Of a DNA stretch of 64,000 bases, positions 7,637 through 14,985 are shown in pieces; the stretch's first letter is position 1, and each line of letters opens with the position of its first letter. The notes under the pieces were generated by a model, which saw only the letters and a list, made by a program, of their open reading frames with translations, was not told the DNA's origin and searched no databases. The position numbers and the translations under genes were made by a program. Source of the stretch: Roseburia sp. (GTDB lineage: Bacteria; Bacillota; Clostridia; Lachnospirales; Lachnospiraceae); the NCBI GenBank assembly GCA_017937095.1, contig JAGBEG010000004.1, positions 186,001 to 250,000 of the forward strand, given 5' to 3'.

Positions 7637-8709
7637 AACGACTCTCCCGTTATCTCATTTTTCTGCTTCCAGCACTGCGGATCGACGTCATAGAAATCTC
7701 CATGCGCGCCGCTCGCAACCGCCGGACAGCCTCTGCACCACGGCTTTAACTCGCATTTCGCGCATTTCCTGAATTTATCATAATCGCGGTACTGCTCCAT
7801 CTGGCACACCCATACGTCCGCAAGCCGCTCCTCAAACACATTTGCGACCCTGCTGTTTTGCACTCTGCGGCAGGCGTACACGTCTCCCGTCGGAAGAATC
7901 GTCATATGGCAGTTCCCGCAGTTGCAGCCGCCGTAAATCATTCCCTCCTTTGCGTCCTTCGGAATTACAAATTCGCCTGTCTCATATTCATACAGCGTCC
8001 ACAAGTGATCCTTTTTGTTAAAATATGTCTCGCAGCCGGCCGCCCGGTACTCCTTGTATTTCTTATCGCAGACAGCAAGCAGGTTCCGGTATTCCTCCGG
8101 CGTCATTCCGGTGTCCTTTTCTTCGCTTGTCGGACAGTATCTTGCAAATGCAAATACATCCGCCTTGTGCGCTACCACGGTATCAATGATATCCGGTATC
8201 TCCTTTATATTCGTTCCCGAAACCGTTGTCATGATGACAGATGTAATTCCTGCCTTTTTAATGACAGCAATCTTTTCCAGCGTCGTATCAAAAGAGCCCG
8301 GCTTACGGAACCAGTCGTGCGTTTCCCTCATACCGTCAAGAGAGAGCTGGTATTTCTGACAGCCGCACGCCTTTAATCTGGTACAGACCTCATCCGTCAG
8401 ATGAAACGGATTTCCAAGAATCGTGAACGGAATTTCCTTTTCCTTCAGAAGCTCCATCAGCTTCCAGAAATCGGGATGAAGGATCGGATCTCCCCCCGTG
8501 ATGTAAAAATACGGAATCCGGTTGTATGTCCGGCAGAAATCCTCGCAGTTTGCAAGGACCTCCTGCATCTGCTCCCAAGTCATGCTGTCTAACTTCTTGC
8601 AGTTATCCTCAGAAAAAATGTAGCAATGCTTGCACCGCTGGTCGCAGTCATCCGTGATATGCCACTGAAAAGCGAAATACTGTTTTGCCTTCCCCAAATT
8701 TTGTTCCAT
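7627..8709 (-). CDS. Radical SAM/SPASM peptide maturase (ACGX-type system)
   Basis: A 360-residue radical SAM enzyme. The SAM/4Fe-4S motif is C22-x3-C26-x2-C29 in DDCDQRCKHCY, with a GGDP motif after it. The C-terminal SPASM domain has the Cys pattern GCNCGNCHMTILPTGDVYAC...CAKCELKPWCRGC...QCW for auxiliary clusters. Such enzymes install crosslinks or other changes on ribosomal peptides. The substrate is most likely the Cys-rich repeat peptide encoded just upstream (8892-9170). I recall a family annotated as the maturase of the 'ACGX system', and this pairing fits it. The chemistry of that system is not known to me. Confidence 0.85.
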   Translation of the reverse strand: MEQNLGKAKQYFAFQWHITDDCDQRCKHCYIFSEDNCKKLDSMTWEQMQEVLANCEDFCRTYNRIPYFYITGGDPILHPDFWKLMELLKEKEIPFTILGNPFHLTDEVCTRLKACGCQKYQLSLDGMRETHDWFRKPGSFDTTLEKIAVIKKAGITSVIMTTVSGTNIKEIPDIIDTVVAHKADVFAFARYCPTSEEKDTGMTPEEYRNLLAVCDKKYKEYRAAGCETYFNKKDHLWTLYEYETGEFVIPKDAKEGMIYGGCNCGNCHMTILPTGDVYACRRVQNSRVANVFEERLADVWVCQMEQYRDYDKFRKCAKCELKPWCRGCPAVASGAHGDFYDVDPQCWKQKNEITGESLCN

Positions 8710-8834
8710 CTCTATACCTTCTTTCCCGTTTCTTCTCTATATCAGTTACTGTTCACTCCGTTCACAGCAACACTCGCAAATCTCTTAAAATTACTTCGTG
8801 CAAATGGACTATCGTCCCTGCAATCCAGAGCCAG

Positions 8835-8866
8835 CGGTTCACTTTCCACAAACGAAAGTAAAACCG
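8835..8866 (-). other. Hairpin between peptide gene and maturase gene
   Basis: Arms CGGTTTTACTTTC and GAAAGTGAACCG flank a 7-base loop in the 182-bp gap. No T-tract follows, so it is more like an RNA processing or stability stem than a full terminator. Such stems commonly keep precursor-peptide mRNA more abundant than the enzyme mRNA; that role is inferred here. Confidence 0.5.
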
Positions 8867-8891
8867 TCTGACTCTGCACTCCCAGGCACTC

Positions 8892-9170
8892 TTACTTATC
8901 GCTTGCCCCGCAGGCACTTCCGCACGCTGCCGGCTTCTCTTCCGGCGCGCTCGCCCCACAGGCGCTTCCGCACGCCGCCGGTTTCTCTTCCGGCGCGCTC
9001 GCCCCGCAGGCACTTCCGCACGCCGCCGGTTTCTCTTCCGGGGCGCTTGCCCCGCAGGCGCTTCCGCACGCCGCCGGCTTCTCTTCCGGGGCGCTCGCCC
9101 CGCAGGCGCTTCCACACGCCGCCGATACCTTCTTGTCCTCGTTCCACTCTGCAATGTTTGATAATGCCAT
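8892..9170 (-). CDS. ACGX-repeat Cys-rich precursor peptide
   Basis: A 92-residue peptide. The leader-like start MALSNIAEWNEDKKVSA is followed by four copies of ACGSACGASAPEEKPA and a final ACGSACGASDK. This gives ten Cys, all in ACGS-ACGA pairs with CxxxC spacing. The start at 9170 is fixed by AGGAGG eight bases upstream; the longer frame to 9404 is not credible because it runs through a terminator. The next gene is a radical SAM/SPASM enzyme, so this is most likely a RiPP precursor whose Cys-Gly-Ser/Ala repeats are modified. There is no export gene nearby, so the product may act inside the cell or use a distant transporter. Confidence 0.85.
   Translation of the reverse strand: MALSNIAEWNEDKKVSAACGSACGASAPEEKPAACGSACGASAPEEKPAACGSACGASAPEEKPAACGSACGASAPEEKPAACGSACGASDK
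8895..9119 (-). repeat. 48-bp tandem repeat encoding the ACGX core
   Basis: Four full units and one partial unit of 48 bp, nearly identical at DNA level, with a few synonymous changes (mainly third-position G/C changes). Because 48 is divisible by three, other frames of the block are also open, which creates false Arg-rich frames. Confidence 0.85.
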
Positions 9171-9360
9171 AGCTTTTTCCTCCTGCTTATTCCGGGATAT
9201 ATTTCCCATATTTTTCAGACGTTTTTCCTTCGTCCTGACTGTATCATAGCAGGCTGCCGCTTCCCCGGAAAGTACGCACAAAAAAGTGCCATAGTTACCT
9301 TTTTGTAACATTTGTGTGTTTTCTGGCTTGACGCATGGAAAAAATTTTCGCCGGATAACG
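9171..9360 (-). promoter_or_regulatory. Leader of the ACGX peptide gene
   Basis: This region upstream of the peptide start holds an extended -10 type TGCTATGAT (minus strand, near 9242-9250) with only a weak -35, and a GCAC/GTGC hairpin with six-base loop near 9276-9289. AGGAGG is at 9179-9184. The promoter call is tentative. Confidence 0.35.
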
Positions 9361-9362
9361 CA

Positions 9363-9412
9363 AAAATGACAGAACGGCAAAATCATACCCTGCCGTTCTG
9401 TCATTTTCCTGT
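9363..9412 (-). terminator. Terminator after the isochorismatase-like gene
   Basis: Perfect 13-base arms (TGACAGAACGGCA and TGCCGTTCTGTCA on the minus strand, small loop) are followed by TTTTTG. The other strand also has a short T-run, so it may act both ways. It separates the ACGX cluster from the upstream genes. Confidence 0.8.
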
Positions 9413-9460
9413 AAAATTATATCATCCGTTAATATATGTTTCCCTTTATATGACGATTCT

Positions 9461-10033
9461 TTATAGCGCAGACTCCACATCGGCAACTGTAATCAGTGCA
9501 TCACGCTGCAAATACTTTATTGCCTTTAATGCATAACGGTGAGCTTCGTCGCTGGACCCGGCGACAGCATCGGTCACGACCCGGATATGGTAATCGTGCT
9601 GATGCGCGTCTACCGCCGTATAGTGAATACAGACATCTGTCAGTCCTCCGATCAGATACAGCGTATCCACATGAAGACCTTTGAGCAGAATTTCCAGATC
9701 CGTCCCGAAAAACGCGCTGTATCTCCTCTTGGAAATCAGATATTCTCCCTCGATGGGATAGGTCAGCTTCGCATAATCCGTATAAGGTGAACTTTCGATG
9801 CAATGAATCCCCTCCGAGCCGTCCAGCTCCCGCCCGAAATCTACCATATCCGGTCTGTGCACTTCCTTGATCTGGATAACAGGCAGCTTTTTTGCACGGA
9901 ACACATCCAACACGCGTTTGGCGTTGCGGATGCAATCCCACGCCGGATCATTCATGTTATCATCATTCATTTCCTTAAAATCCTCCTGCTGGATGTCAAT
10001 TACAAGCAGTGCACTTCTCTCTTCCATTTTCAT
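9461..10033 (-). CDS. Isochorismatase-like cysteine hydrolase
   Basis: A 190-residue hydrolase with the family triad D13 (LLVIDIQQ), K102 (LISKRRYSAFFGTDL) and C135 (GGLTDVCIHYTAVDA). Such enzymes hydrolyse nicotinamide, isochorismate or similar amides; the substrate cannot be told from the sequence. The start overlaps the end of the MATE gene by 38 bases and has an AAAGGA site, so the two are translationally linked. Confidence 0.85.
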   Translation of the reverse strand: MKMEERSALLVIDIQQEDFKEMNDDNMNDPAWDCIRNAKRVLDVFRAKKLPVIQIKEVHRPDMVDFGRELDGSEGIHCIESSPYTDYAKLTYPIEGEYLISKRRYSAFFGTDLEILLKGLHVDTLYLIGGLTDVCIHYTAVDAHQHDYHIRVVTDAVAGSSDEAHRYALKAIKYLQRDALITVADVESAL

Positions 10034-11363
10034 AATCTGTTGTTCCTTTCTGTCTGTTTTGAAATTTATAGCGTCTGTATATTACAAATCCAAGTAATGC
10101 AGTAAGACACTCCGTGATCGGATATGCAAGCCATACGCCGGTCATTCCCCATAATGCAGACAATAAGAATGCCAGCGGGATGATTAGGACAAGCCCTCTT
10201 AAAATCGAAAGAATCTGGGCAGGCAGTGCCTTTTCTATCGAAGTAAAAAATGTCGCCAAAATAATATTATACCCGACAAACGCCACCGATATGAAATACA
10301 GCTTAAGCCCCATCTCCGCAATCTGCTGTAATTCCCCATTGCTCTCACTGTTAAAGACCGCAGTGACCGGTCCTGCAAAAACAAATAGGAACAGATAGGC
10401 CACGCACGATACTACAAGCATGGTTGTCATAGAATATCGCAATATCACCCCTGCTTGTCTGCTATTTCCCGCGCCGTAAAAGGTGCTGATGAGCGGCTGC
10501 ACTCCCTGCGCAATCCCGGTGTATATGGCAACAATGACAAGGGAGATATTCGCAATGACGCCATAAGCGGCAACCCCCGTATTTCCCACCAATTTCAGTA
10601 TAATTGCATTAAAGGTAATCATTACGATTCCAGAGGAAACCTGGGCAATCAGCGACGGAAAACCTAACGACAAATCGTCTTTTACAATCGCGGCACTCAT
10701 TGTTACCTTTGCAAAATGAAAGGTGTTCTTCTTTCTCAGCCAATGCAACAGCATTATGATCATGCTGATTATCGGCGACAGGCCTGTGGCTAAAATAGCG
10801 CCGAAAATCCCCATTTTCATCGGGAAAATAAAGATATAATCAAGCACAATATTGGAAAAGCTGCCGATCAGCATTGCAATCATCGAAAGCTGCGGTCCAT
10901 TATCGTTTCTGACAAAACAGAGCAGCACATCATTTAGAACAAAGGCAGGCGCAAACAACAACAGCCAGCGCAAATAGGTATCCGTCATTTCCAATATGCT
11001 TACATCCGCACCCAAAAGCACGGACAGCCTGTTGGAGAAGAAAAAGCCAAGCAGGGCGAACGCCGCCGAAAACAGTATGGCAAGGTATATGGTATTCGTA
11101 TAGATCCGATTCACTTCCTCGTCTTTCCCCTGACTTTTGCAGACGGAAAATTTTGTTGCGCCGCCCATGCCGAGCATAAGCCCCGTTCCATGAATGAAGT
11201 TATAGACTGGAATCGCAAGGTTTAATGCGGCAAGTCCGTTTGTACCCAGACCTTTTGACACGAAAAACGTATCAGCCAGAATGTAGCAGGACACTCCCAG
11301 GGTTCCCAAAACGCTTAAGATTGTATAACGGGCAAAATCCCGCATACAGGACTGTTGTTCCAT
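9996..11363 (-). CDS. MATE-family efflux transporter
   Basis: A 455-residue protein with about 12 membrane helices in two halves and MATE-type sequence (DTFFVSKGLGTNGLAALNLAIPVYN near the N-terminus, GVAAYGVIANISLVIVAIYTGIAQGVQPLIS in the second half). MATE pumps export drugs or metabolites using Na+ or H+. RBS AAGGAGTG. The gene is preceded by a structured leader with a terminator-like hairpin and stands divergent from a marR gene, suggesting two layers of control. Confidence 0.9.
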   Translation of the reverse strand: MEQQSCMRDFARYTILSVLGTLGVSCYILADTFFVSKGLGTNGLAALNLAIPVYNFIHGTGLMLGMGGATKFSVCKSQGKDEEVNRIYTNTIYLAILFSAAFALLGFFFSNRLSVLLGADVSILEMTDTYLRWLLLFAPAFVLNDVLLCFVRNDNGPQLSMIAMLIGSFSNIVLDYIFIFPMKMGIFGAILATGLSPIISMIIMLLHWLRKKNTFHFAKVTMSAAIVKDDLSLGFPSLIAQVSSGIVMITFNAIILKLVGNTGVAAYGVIANISLVIVAIYTGIAQGVQPLISTFYGAGNSRQAGVILRYSMTTMLVVSCVAYLFLFVFAGPVTAVFNSESNGELQQIAEMGLKLYFISVAFVGYNIILATFFTSIEKALPAQILSILRGLVLIIPLAFLLSALWGMTGVWLAYPITECLTALLGFVIYRRYKFQNRQKGTTDYENGREKCTACN

Positions 11364-11380
11364 ATATTCACTCCTTAAAT

Positions 11381-11439
11381 CATAAAAATAGCGCCAGAGC
11401 TTTCTATCTTCAAAGGCCTAACGATAGAAAGTCTGACGC
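11381..11439 (-). terminator. Terminator-like hairpin inside the MATE leader (possible attenuator)
   Basis: On the minus strand, arms GCGTCAGACTTTCTATC and GATAGAAAGCTCTGGCGC with a 14-base loop are followed by TATTTTTATG. The structure ends about 18 bases before the MATE start codon. A terminator between promoter and gene indicates attenuation. Upstream in the leader a second stem can form around CCTTGCC/GGGTAAGG (11445-11463). Confidence 0.6.
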
Positions 11440-11487
11440 TTTACTCCTTACCCGGCGGCAAGGATATGCCAAGTTTTATACCAGCAA

Positions 11488-11516
11488 ATTGTACTACACA
11501 TAAACAAATAAATCAA
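11488..11516 (-). promoter_or_regulatory. MATE promoter
   Basis: TTGATT (11511-11516) and TACAAT (11488-11493) are 17 bases apart on the minus strand. Transcription would begin about 120 bases before the MATE start, giving a long structured leader. Confidence 0.65.
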
Positions 11517-11576
11517 TAGTAAACTTCTTGAATTTCCGTAAACTTTCTTTGTCAGCGTACAGGCTTCTGTTAAAAT

Positions 11577-11630
11577 AGTTGACAAATTCCACTATATGTG
11601 ATAATTTCAAGTAGTGGACAAAGTCAACTA
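11577..11630 (+). promoter_or_regulatory. marR promoter and twin MarR-type operators
   Basis: TTGACA at 11579-11584 is a good -35 with AT-rich -10 candidates near 11600-11607. Two related palindromes overlap it: TAGTTGAC-AAA-TTCCACTA (11577-11595, 6/8 match) and TAGTGGAC-AAA-GTCAACTA (11612-11630, 7/8 match). Their centres are 35 bp apart. The expected binder is the MarR protein encoded next. Confidence 0.65.
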
Positions 11631-11648
11631 TATAATTGGAGAGACAAT

Positions 11649-12098
11649 ATGAACGCCAAAAAAGAAGCCGTATTTAAACTACGCGAATTTAACCGATTCT
11701 ATATGCCTATGCTGGATCTGCTTGGAAATCACTATCTCGGCTCTGAGTACTCTGCCACCGAAGCGAGAGTCCTATTTGAGATATACAAGAAGGATGGATG
11801 CAACGCCGCTTATATCGCAAAGAAAATGAATATTGATAAGAGCTATCTGAGCAGAGTCCTAAAGAACCATGAAAAAAACGGGTATCTCAGAAGAACCGCA
11901 TCAAAAGAGGACTCACGGTCTTTTGACCTTCATCTGACCGAAGCAGGCATAGCAAGAACGCAGGATTTTATCCAAAAATCCAATCAGCAGATCGGGGAAA
12001 TCCTGACCTCTCTGAGCGCAGACGACTGCACAAAGCTGGCTGCTGCACTTGATACCATCACGGAGCTTTTAAAAACATGTAAAGAAACATGTGACTGA
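11649..12098 (+). CDS. MarR-family transcriptional regulator
   Basis: A 149-residue winged-helix regulator: ATEARVLFEIYKKDGCNAAYIAKKMNIDKSYLSRVLKNHEKNGYLRR is the DNA-binding helix-turn-helix and the wing is SKEDSRSFDLHLTEAG. The start at 11649 has GGAGAG six bases before the ATG; an upstream in-frame start at 11598 would lie in the operator. It is divergent from the MATE gene and followed at once by a GNAT gene, which suggests it controls both. Confidence 0.9.
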   Translation: MNAKKEAVFKLREFNRFYMPMLDLLGNHYLGSEYSATEARVLFEIYKKDGCNAAYIAKKMNIDKSYLSRVLKNHEKNGYLRRTASKEDSRSFDLHLTEAGIARTQDFIQKSNQQIGEILTSLSADDCTKLAAALDTITELLKTCKETCD

Positions 12099-12123
12099 CT
12101 TTTATTTTCAAGGAGGAATTTTC

Positions 12124-12591
12124 ATGAAAATCGTACCATATGATAAAAAGTACAAGACCGCCTTTATTGAGATGAACAAATTGTGGATTTCAGAAATGTT
12201 TACATTAGAAAAAGAAGACATGGCTGTCCTCGACAATATAGAAGATGTGCTTTTGCAGGGCGGACAAATATTCTTTGCCGTTTCCGAAAATGACGAGGTA
12301 ATGGCTTGCTGTATGATCGCCCCGCTCCCAAATGGGGAATGGGAGATCGAAAAATTCTGTGCCAAGGGAATGTATACCGGCACCGGGGCAGGAAGCGCCT
12401 GCCTTGCAGCATGTATTGAATATGCCAAGTCAAAGAAAATCGAGAAGATTGTTATCGTGTCAAACCGAAAATGCGTACACGCGATCCATCTGTATGAAAA
12501 ATACGGTTTTGTCGAGATTCCTGTGGACAAAGAAAAATTTCCCTTTGACCGGGCAGATATCGCATTTGAGCAAATTTTTCATTACGAATAA
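12124..12591 (+). CDS. GNAT-family N-acetyltransferase
   Basis: A 155-residue acetyltransferase. The acetyl-CoA binding region is EKFCAKGMYTGTGAGSACLAACIEYAKSKKIEKIVIVSNR (degenerate R/Q-x-x-G-x-G/A), and the C-terminal AIHLYEKYGF block is typical of the fold. AAGGAGGAATTTTC gives the start at 12124. It follows marR by 25 bases and is likely in the same transcript. The substrate is unknown. Confidence 0.85.
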   Translation: MKIVPYDKKYKTAFIEMNKLWISEMFTLEKEDMAVLDNIEDVLLQGGQIFFAVSENDEVMACCMIAPLPNGEWEIEKFCAKGMYTGTGAGSACLAACIEYAKSKKIEKIVIVSNRKCVHAIHLYEKYGFVEIPVDKEKFPFDRADIAFEQIFHYE

Positions 12592-12603
12592 ACATTCTAT
12601 CCG

Positions 12604-12632
12604 TTGCTTCCTGCCCCGACTTACATTATAAT
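12604..12632 (+). promoter_or_regulatory. Promoter before hxlR-type gene
   Basis: TTGCTT and TATAAT with a 17-base spacer. Further down, a near-perfect inverted repeat (CTGTTTAC and GTAAAACAG, 12693-12714) lies beside the ribosome-binding site and may be the HxlR operator. Confidence 0.55.
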
Positions 12633-12726
12633 CTGAGTGTAACATTCGATTTTGAACTATTGCAGATTCACAGGCCTTTATGAAAATGCAATCTGTTTAC
12701 TTTGTGTAAAACAGGGGGAAATTTTT

Positions 12727-13074
12727 ATGCTGACAAAGGAAGAATTACCGGAGTGTCCGGTGGCAACTACCGTTCAGTTGATCGGAAGCAAATGGAAGCT
12801 GCTCATTATCAGAAATCTCCGCCAGAGACCCTGGAGATTCAACGAATTGAAAAAAGATCTGGAGGGCATCAGCCAGAAAGTACTGACTGACAGCCTCCGC
12901 GCCTTAGAAGAGGACGGCATCGTTACCCGCACCGTGTATGCCGAAGTACCGCCGCGTGTGGAATATGCCTTAAGTGAGCTTGGCGAATCCATGGGACCAA
13001 TTCTCGACTCCATGGCGGAGTTTGGATACGCCTACAAAAGTCTTGCGGAAGCATCCGCCGCAGACAAAAAGTAA
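12727..13074 (+). CDS. HxlR-family transcriptional regulator
   Basis: A 115-residue winged-helix protein. The diagnostic blocks are CPVATTVQLIGSKWKLLIIRNLRQRPWRFNELKKDLEGISQKVLTDSLRALEEDGIV and the wing VPPRVEYALSELG. An N-terminal Cys (ECPV) is present, as in redox- or thiol-sensing members. The start at 12727 has AGGGGGAA seven bases before it. No clear target gene is adjacent, because it converges on dnaB. Confidence 0.9.
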   Translation: MLTKEELPECPVATTVQLIGSKWKLLIIRNLRQRPWRFNELKKDLEGISQKVLTDSLRALEEDGIVTRTVYAEVPPRVEYALSELGESMGPILDSMAEFGYAYKSLAEASAADKK

Positions 13075-13075
13075 A

Positions 13076-13100
13076 AAGCCCTGCCGGGCAGGATGCGCAT
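13076..13100 (-). terminator. Terminator after dnaB
   Basis: A GC-rich stem (CCTGCC and GGCAGG, very tight loop) is followed on the minus strand by GCTTTTTAC. It lies in the 27-bp gap between the converging hxlR-type and dnaB genes. Confidence 0.55.
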
Positions 13101-13101
13101 A

Positions 13102-14436
13102 TTACTTCTCCATATTCGCAAACTTCGTGTACTGCGGCAGCCATACCAGATTGACCGTACCGATCGGACCATTTCTCTGCTTCGCAATGATAATCTCGGA
13201 AATACCCTTCATATCTGAATCGTGATTATAGTAATCGTCACGGTAAATGAACATTACAACGTCGGCGTCCTGCTCGATTGCTCCCGACTCACGGAGATCG
13301 GAAAGCATCGGGCGGTGATCCGGTCTCTGCTCTACGGCTCGGGAGAGCTGCGACAGTGCGATGACCGGAACAGAAAGCTCTCTCGCCAGCGCCTTAAGAG
13401 ATCGCGAGATATCGGAAATCTCCTGCTGACGCGAATCCGTAGACTTCCCGGAACCGGACATCAACTGCAGGTAGTCAATGATGACAAGCTTTAAATCGTG
13501 CTCCAGCTTATATTTCCTGCACTTGCTGCGCATTTCGGAAATCGAGATACCCGGCGTGTCGTCGATAATCAGCTCGGAATTGCCGATGGTTCCCGCTCCC
13601 TCGATCAGCTTCTCCCAGTCCGCGTCGGAGAGATTACCGGTACGGAGCGCCTGCGCGTCCACCCTTGACTCAAGGGAGAAAAGTCGGTTCACAAGCTGCT
13701 CCTTGGACATCTCGAGCGAGAATATCGCGGTGCACATATTTTCATGAAACGCGACGTACTGCGCGATATTGAGCACGAACGCCGTCTTACCCATAGAAGG
13801 ACGCGCCGCGATCAGAATCAGATCGGAGGGCTGCAAGCCTGCCGTGCGGTAGTCCAGATCGATAAATCCGGTCGGGATTCCCGTTACCGTGCCGGAGGTC
13901 TTCGCCGCATTCTCGATTTTCTCGAGGGCGTTCATGACGACCTGACGGATCGGTACATAATCCCCGCCGCCTCCTCTGGTCGAAAGTAAGTCGAACACCT
14001 TCTTCTCCGTGATGTCCATGACCGTCTCGACGCTCTCCTTGCCGAGATAACACTCGTTCTCAATCTCTTCGTTCAGTTTGATGAGCTTTCTGCGCATCGA
14101 ATTGTCCTTCACGATCTGCGCATAATACTTCACATTCGCGGAGGTCGGCACTGCCGTCACGAGGTCGCGGACAAATTCCAGACTGGCAATCTCCGCCGGA
14201 ACATCCTTCTCCTTTAACTTGTTCTGCAAGGTCACCAGATCCACCGGAAGCCCCTTGTTATACAGCTCTATCATCGTATCAAACAGGACGCCATACTGCT
14301 GATGGTAGAAATCCTCACTGATGAGCATTTCCATCGCCGTCACAATCGCGTCCTTGTCCATGATCATGGAACCGATTACGGACTGCTCCGCCTCTAAGCT
14401 ATTCGGCATAATCCGTTTCATCAGCGCTTCTTCCAT
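13102..14436 (-). CDS. dnaB: Replicative DNA helicase DnaB
   Basis: A 444-residue hexameric helicase. The N-terminal primase-interacting domain begins MPNSLEAEQSVIGSMIMDKDAI. The C-terminal RecA-like domain has Walker A ARPSMGKTAF, the IIDYLQLM Walker B and the SQLSRAVEQRPDHRP arginine-finger region. It unwinds the fork and recruits primase. AGGAGG seven bases before the ATG fixes the start. It is the last gene of the gdpP-rplI-dnaB operon. Confidence 0.97.
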   Translation of the reverse strand: MEEALMKRIMPNSLEAEQSVIGSMIMDKDAIVTAMEMLISEDFYHQQYGVLFDTMIELYNKGLPVDLVTLQNKLKEKDVPAEIASLEFVRDLVTAVPTSANVKYYAQIVKDNSMRRKLIKLNEEIENECYLGKESVETVMDITEKKVFDLLSTRGGGGDYVPIRQVVMNALEKIENAAKTSGTVTGIPTGFIDLDYRTAGLQPSDLILIAARPSMGKTAFVLNIAQYVAFHENMCTAIFSLEMSKEQLVNRLFSLESRVDAQALRTGNLSDADWEKLIEGAGTIGNSELIIDDTPGISISEMRSKCRKYKLEHDLKLVIIDYLQLMSGSGKSTDSRQQEISDISRSLKALARELSVPVIALSQLSRAVEQRPDHRPMLSDLRESGAIEQDADVVMFIYRDDYYNHDSDMKGISEIIIAKQRNGPIGTVNLVWLPQYTKFANMEK

Positions 14437-14465
14437 GATAATCCTCCTTGCCTGTCAGTATCTTG

Positions 14466-14912
14466 TTACTCTTCTACTACATGAACGGTGAATTTCCCGG
14501 TTACCTTCGGGTGAAGCTTGATTGCTACCTCCGTCATGCCAAAGCTCTTGATCGGTTCAGGAAGCTGCATCTTCTTTTTGTCAAGCTCCATACCAAGCTG
14601 CTCTTTGGCTGCCTGGGCAATTTCCTTTGTGGAAACGGAACCGAAGGTACGTCCGCCCTCTCCGGCTTTCATCTTGACCGTTACCTTCTTGTCCTTTAAC
14701 TCCTCTGCCAGTGCGAGCGCCGCCTCATAATTCTCCTGCGCCACCTTATCCGCGTGCTGGTTCTGCAGCTTTAAGTCGTTCAGATTCTTCGGAGTTGCCT
14801 CCACGCCCAGCTTCTTCGGGAAAATCGCGTTTCTCGCGTAACCGTCGCTAACGTTTACAATATCACCTTTTTTTCCTAAGGACTTTACATCCTGCAACAA
14901 AATTACTTTCAT
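14466..14912 (-). CDS. rplI: 50S ribosomal protein L9
   Basis: A 148-residue L9. The N-domain [36 protein letters not shown] with its conserved GYARN loop, the long connecting helix and the C-terminal rRNA-binding domain ([17 protein letters not shown]) are all present. GGAGGTATGG precedes the ATG. It sits between gdpP and dnaB, a widespread Firmicutes order. Confidence 0.97.
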   Translation of the reverse strand: MKVILLQDVKSLGKKGDIVNVSDGYARNAIFPKKLGVEATPKNLNDLKLQNQHADKVAQENYEAALALAEELKDKKVTVKMKAGEGGRTFGSVSTKEIAQAAKEQLGMELDKKKMQLPEPIKSFGMTEVAIKLHPKVTGKFTVHVVEE

Positions 14913-14985
14913 TTTCCATACCTCCTGCTCTGTTTCTTCCTGTCAATGCATGTCCTGCCGGACGCCTGCCCGGACTTTTTGTCTA

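Noticed and set aside
8895-9119. CRISPR-like spacing in the 48-bp repeat
   Set aside because: The repeat is coding, without spacers, and follows a perfect RBS and start.
8762-9172. Long Arg/Pro-rich open frames on both strands over the ACGX repeat
   Set aside because: They are open only because the 48-bp repeat is a multiple of three bases and lacks stops in several frames. They have no ribosome-binding site.
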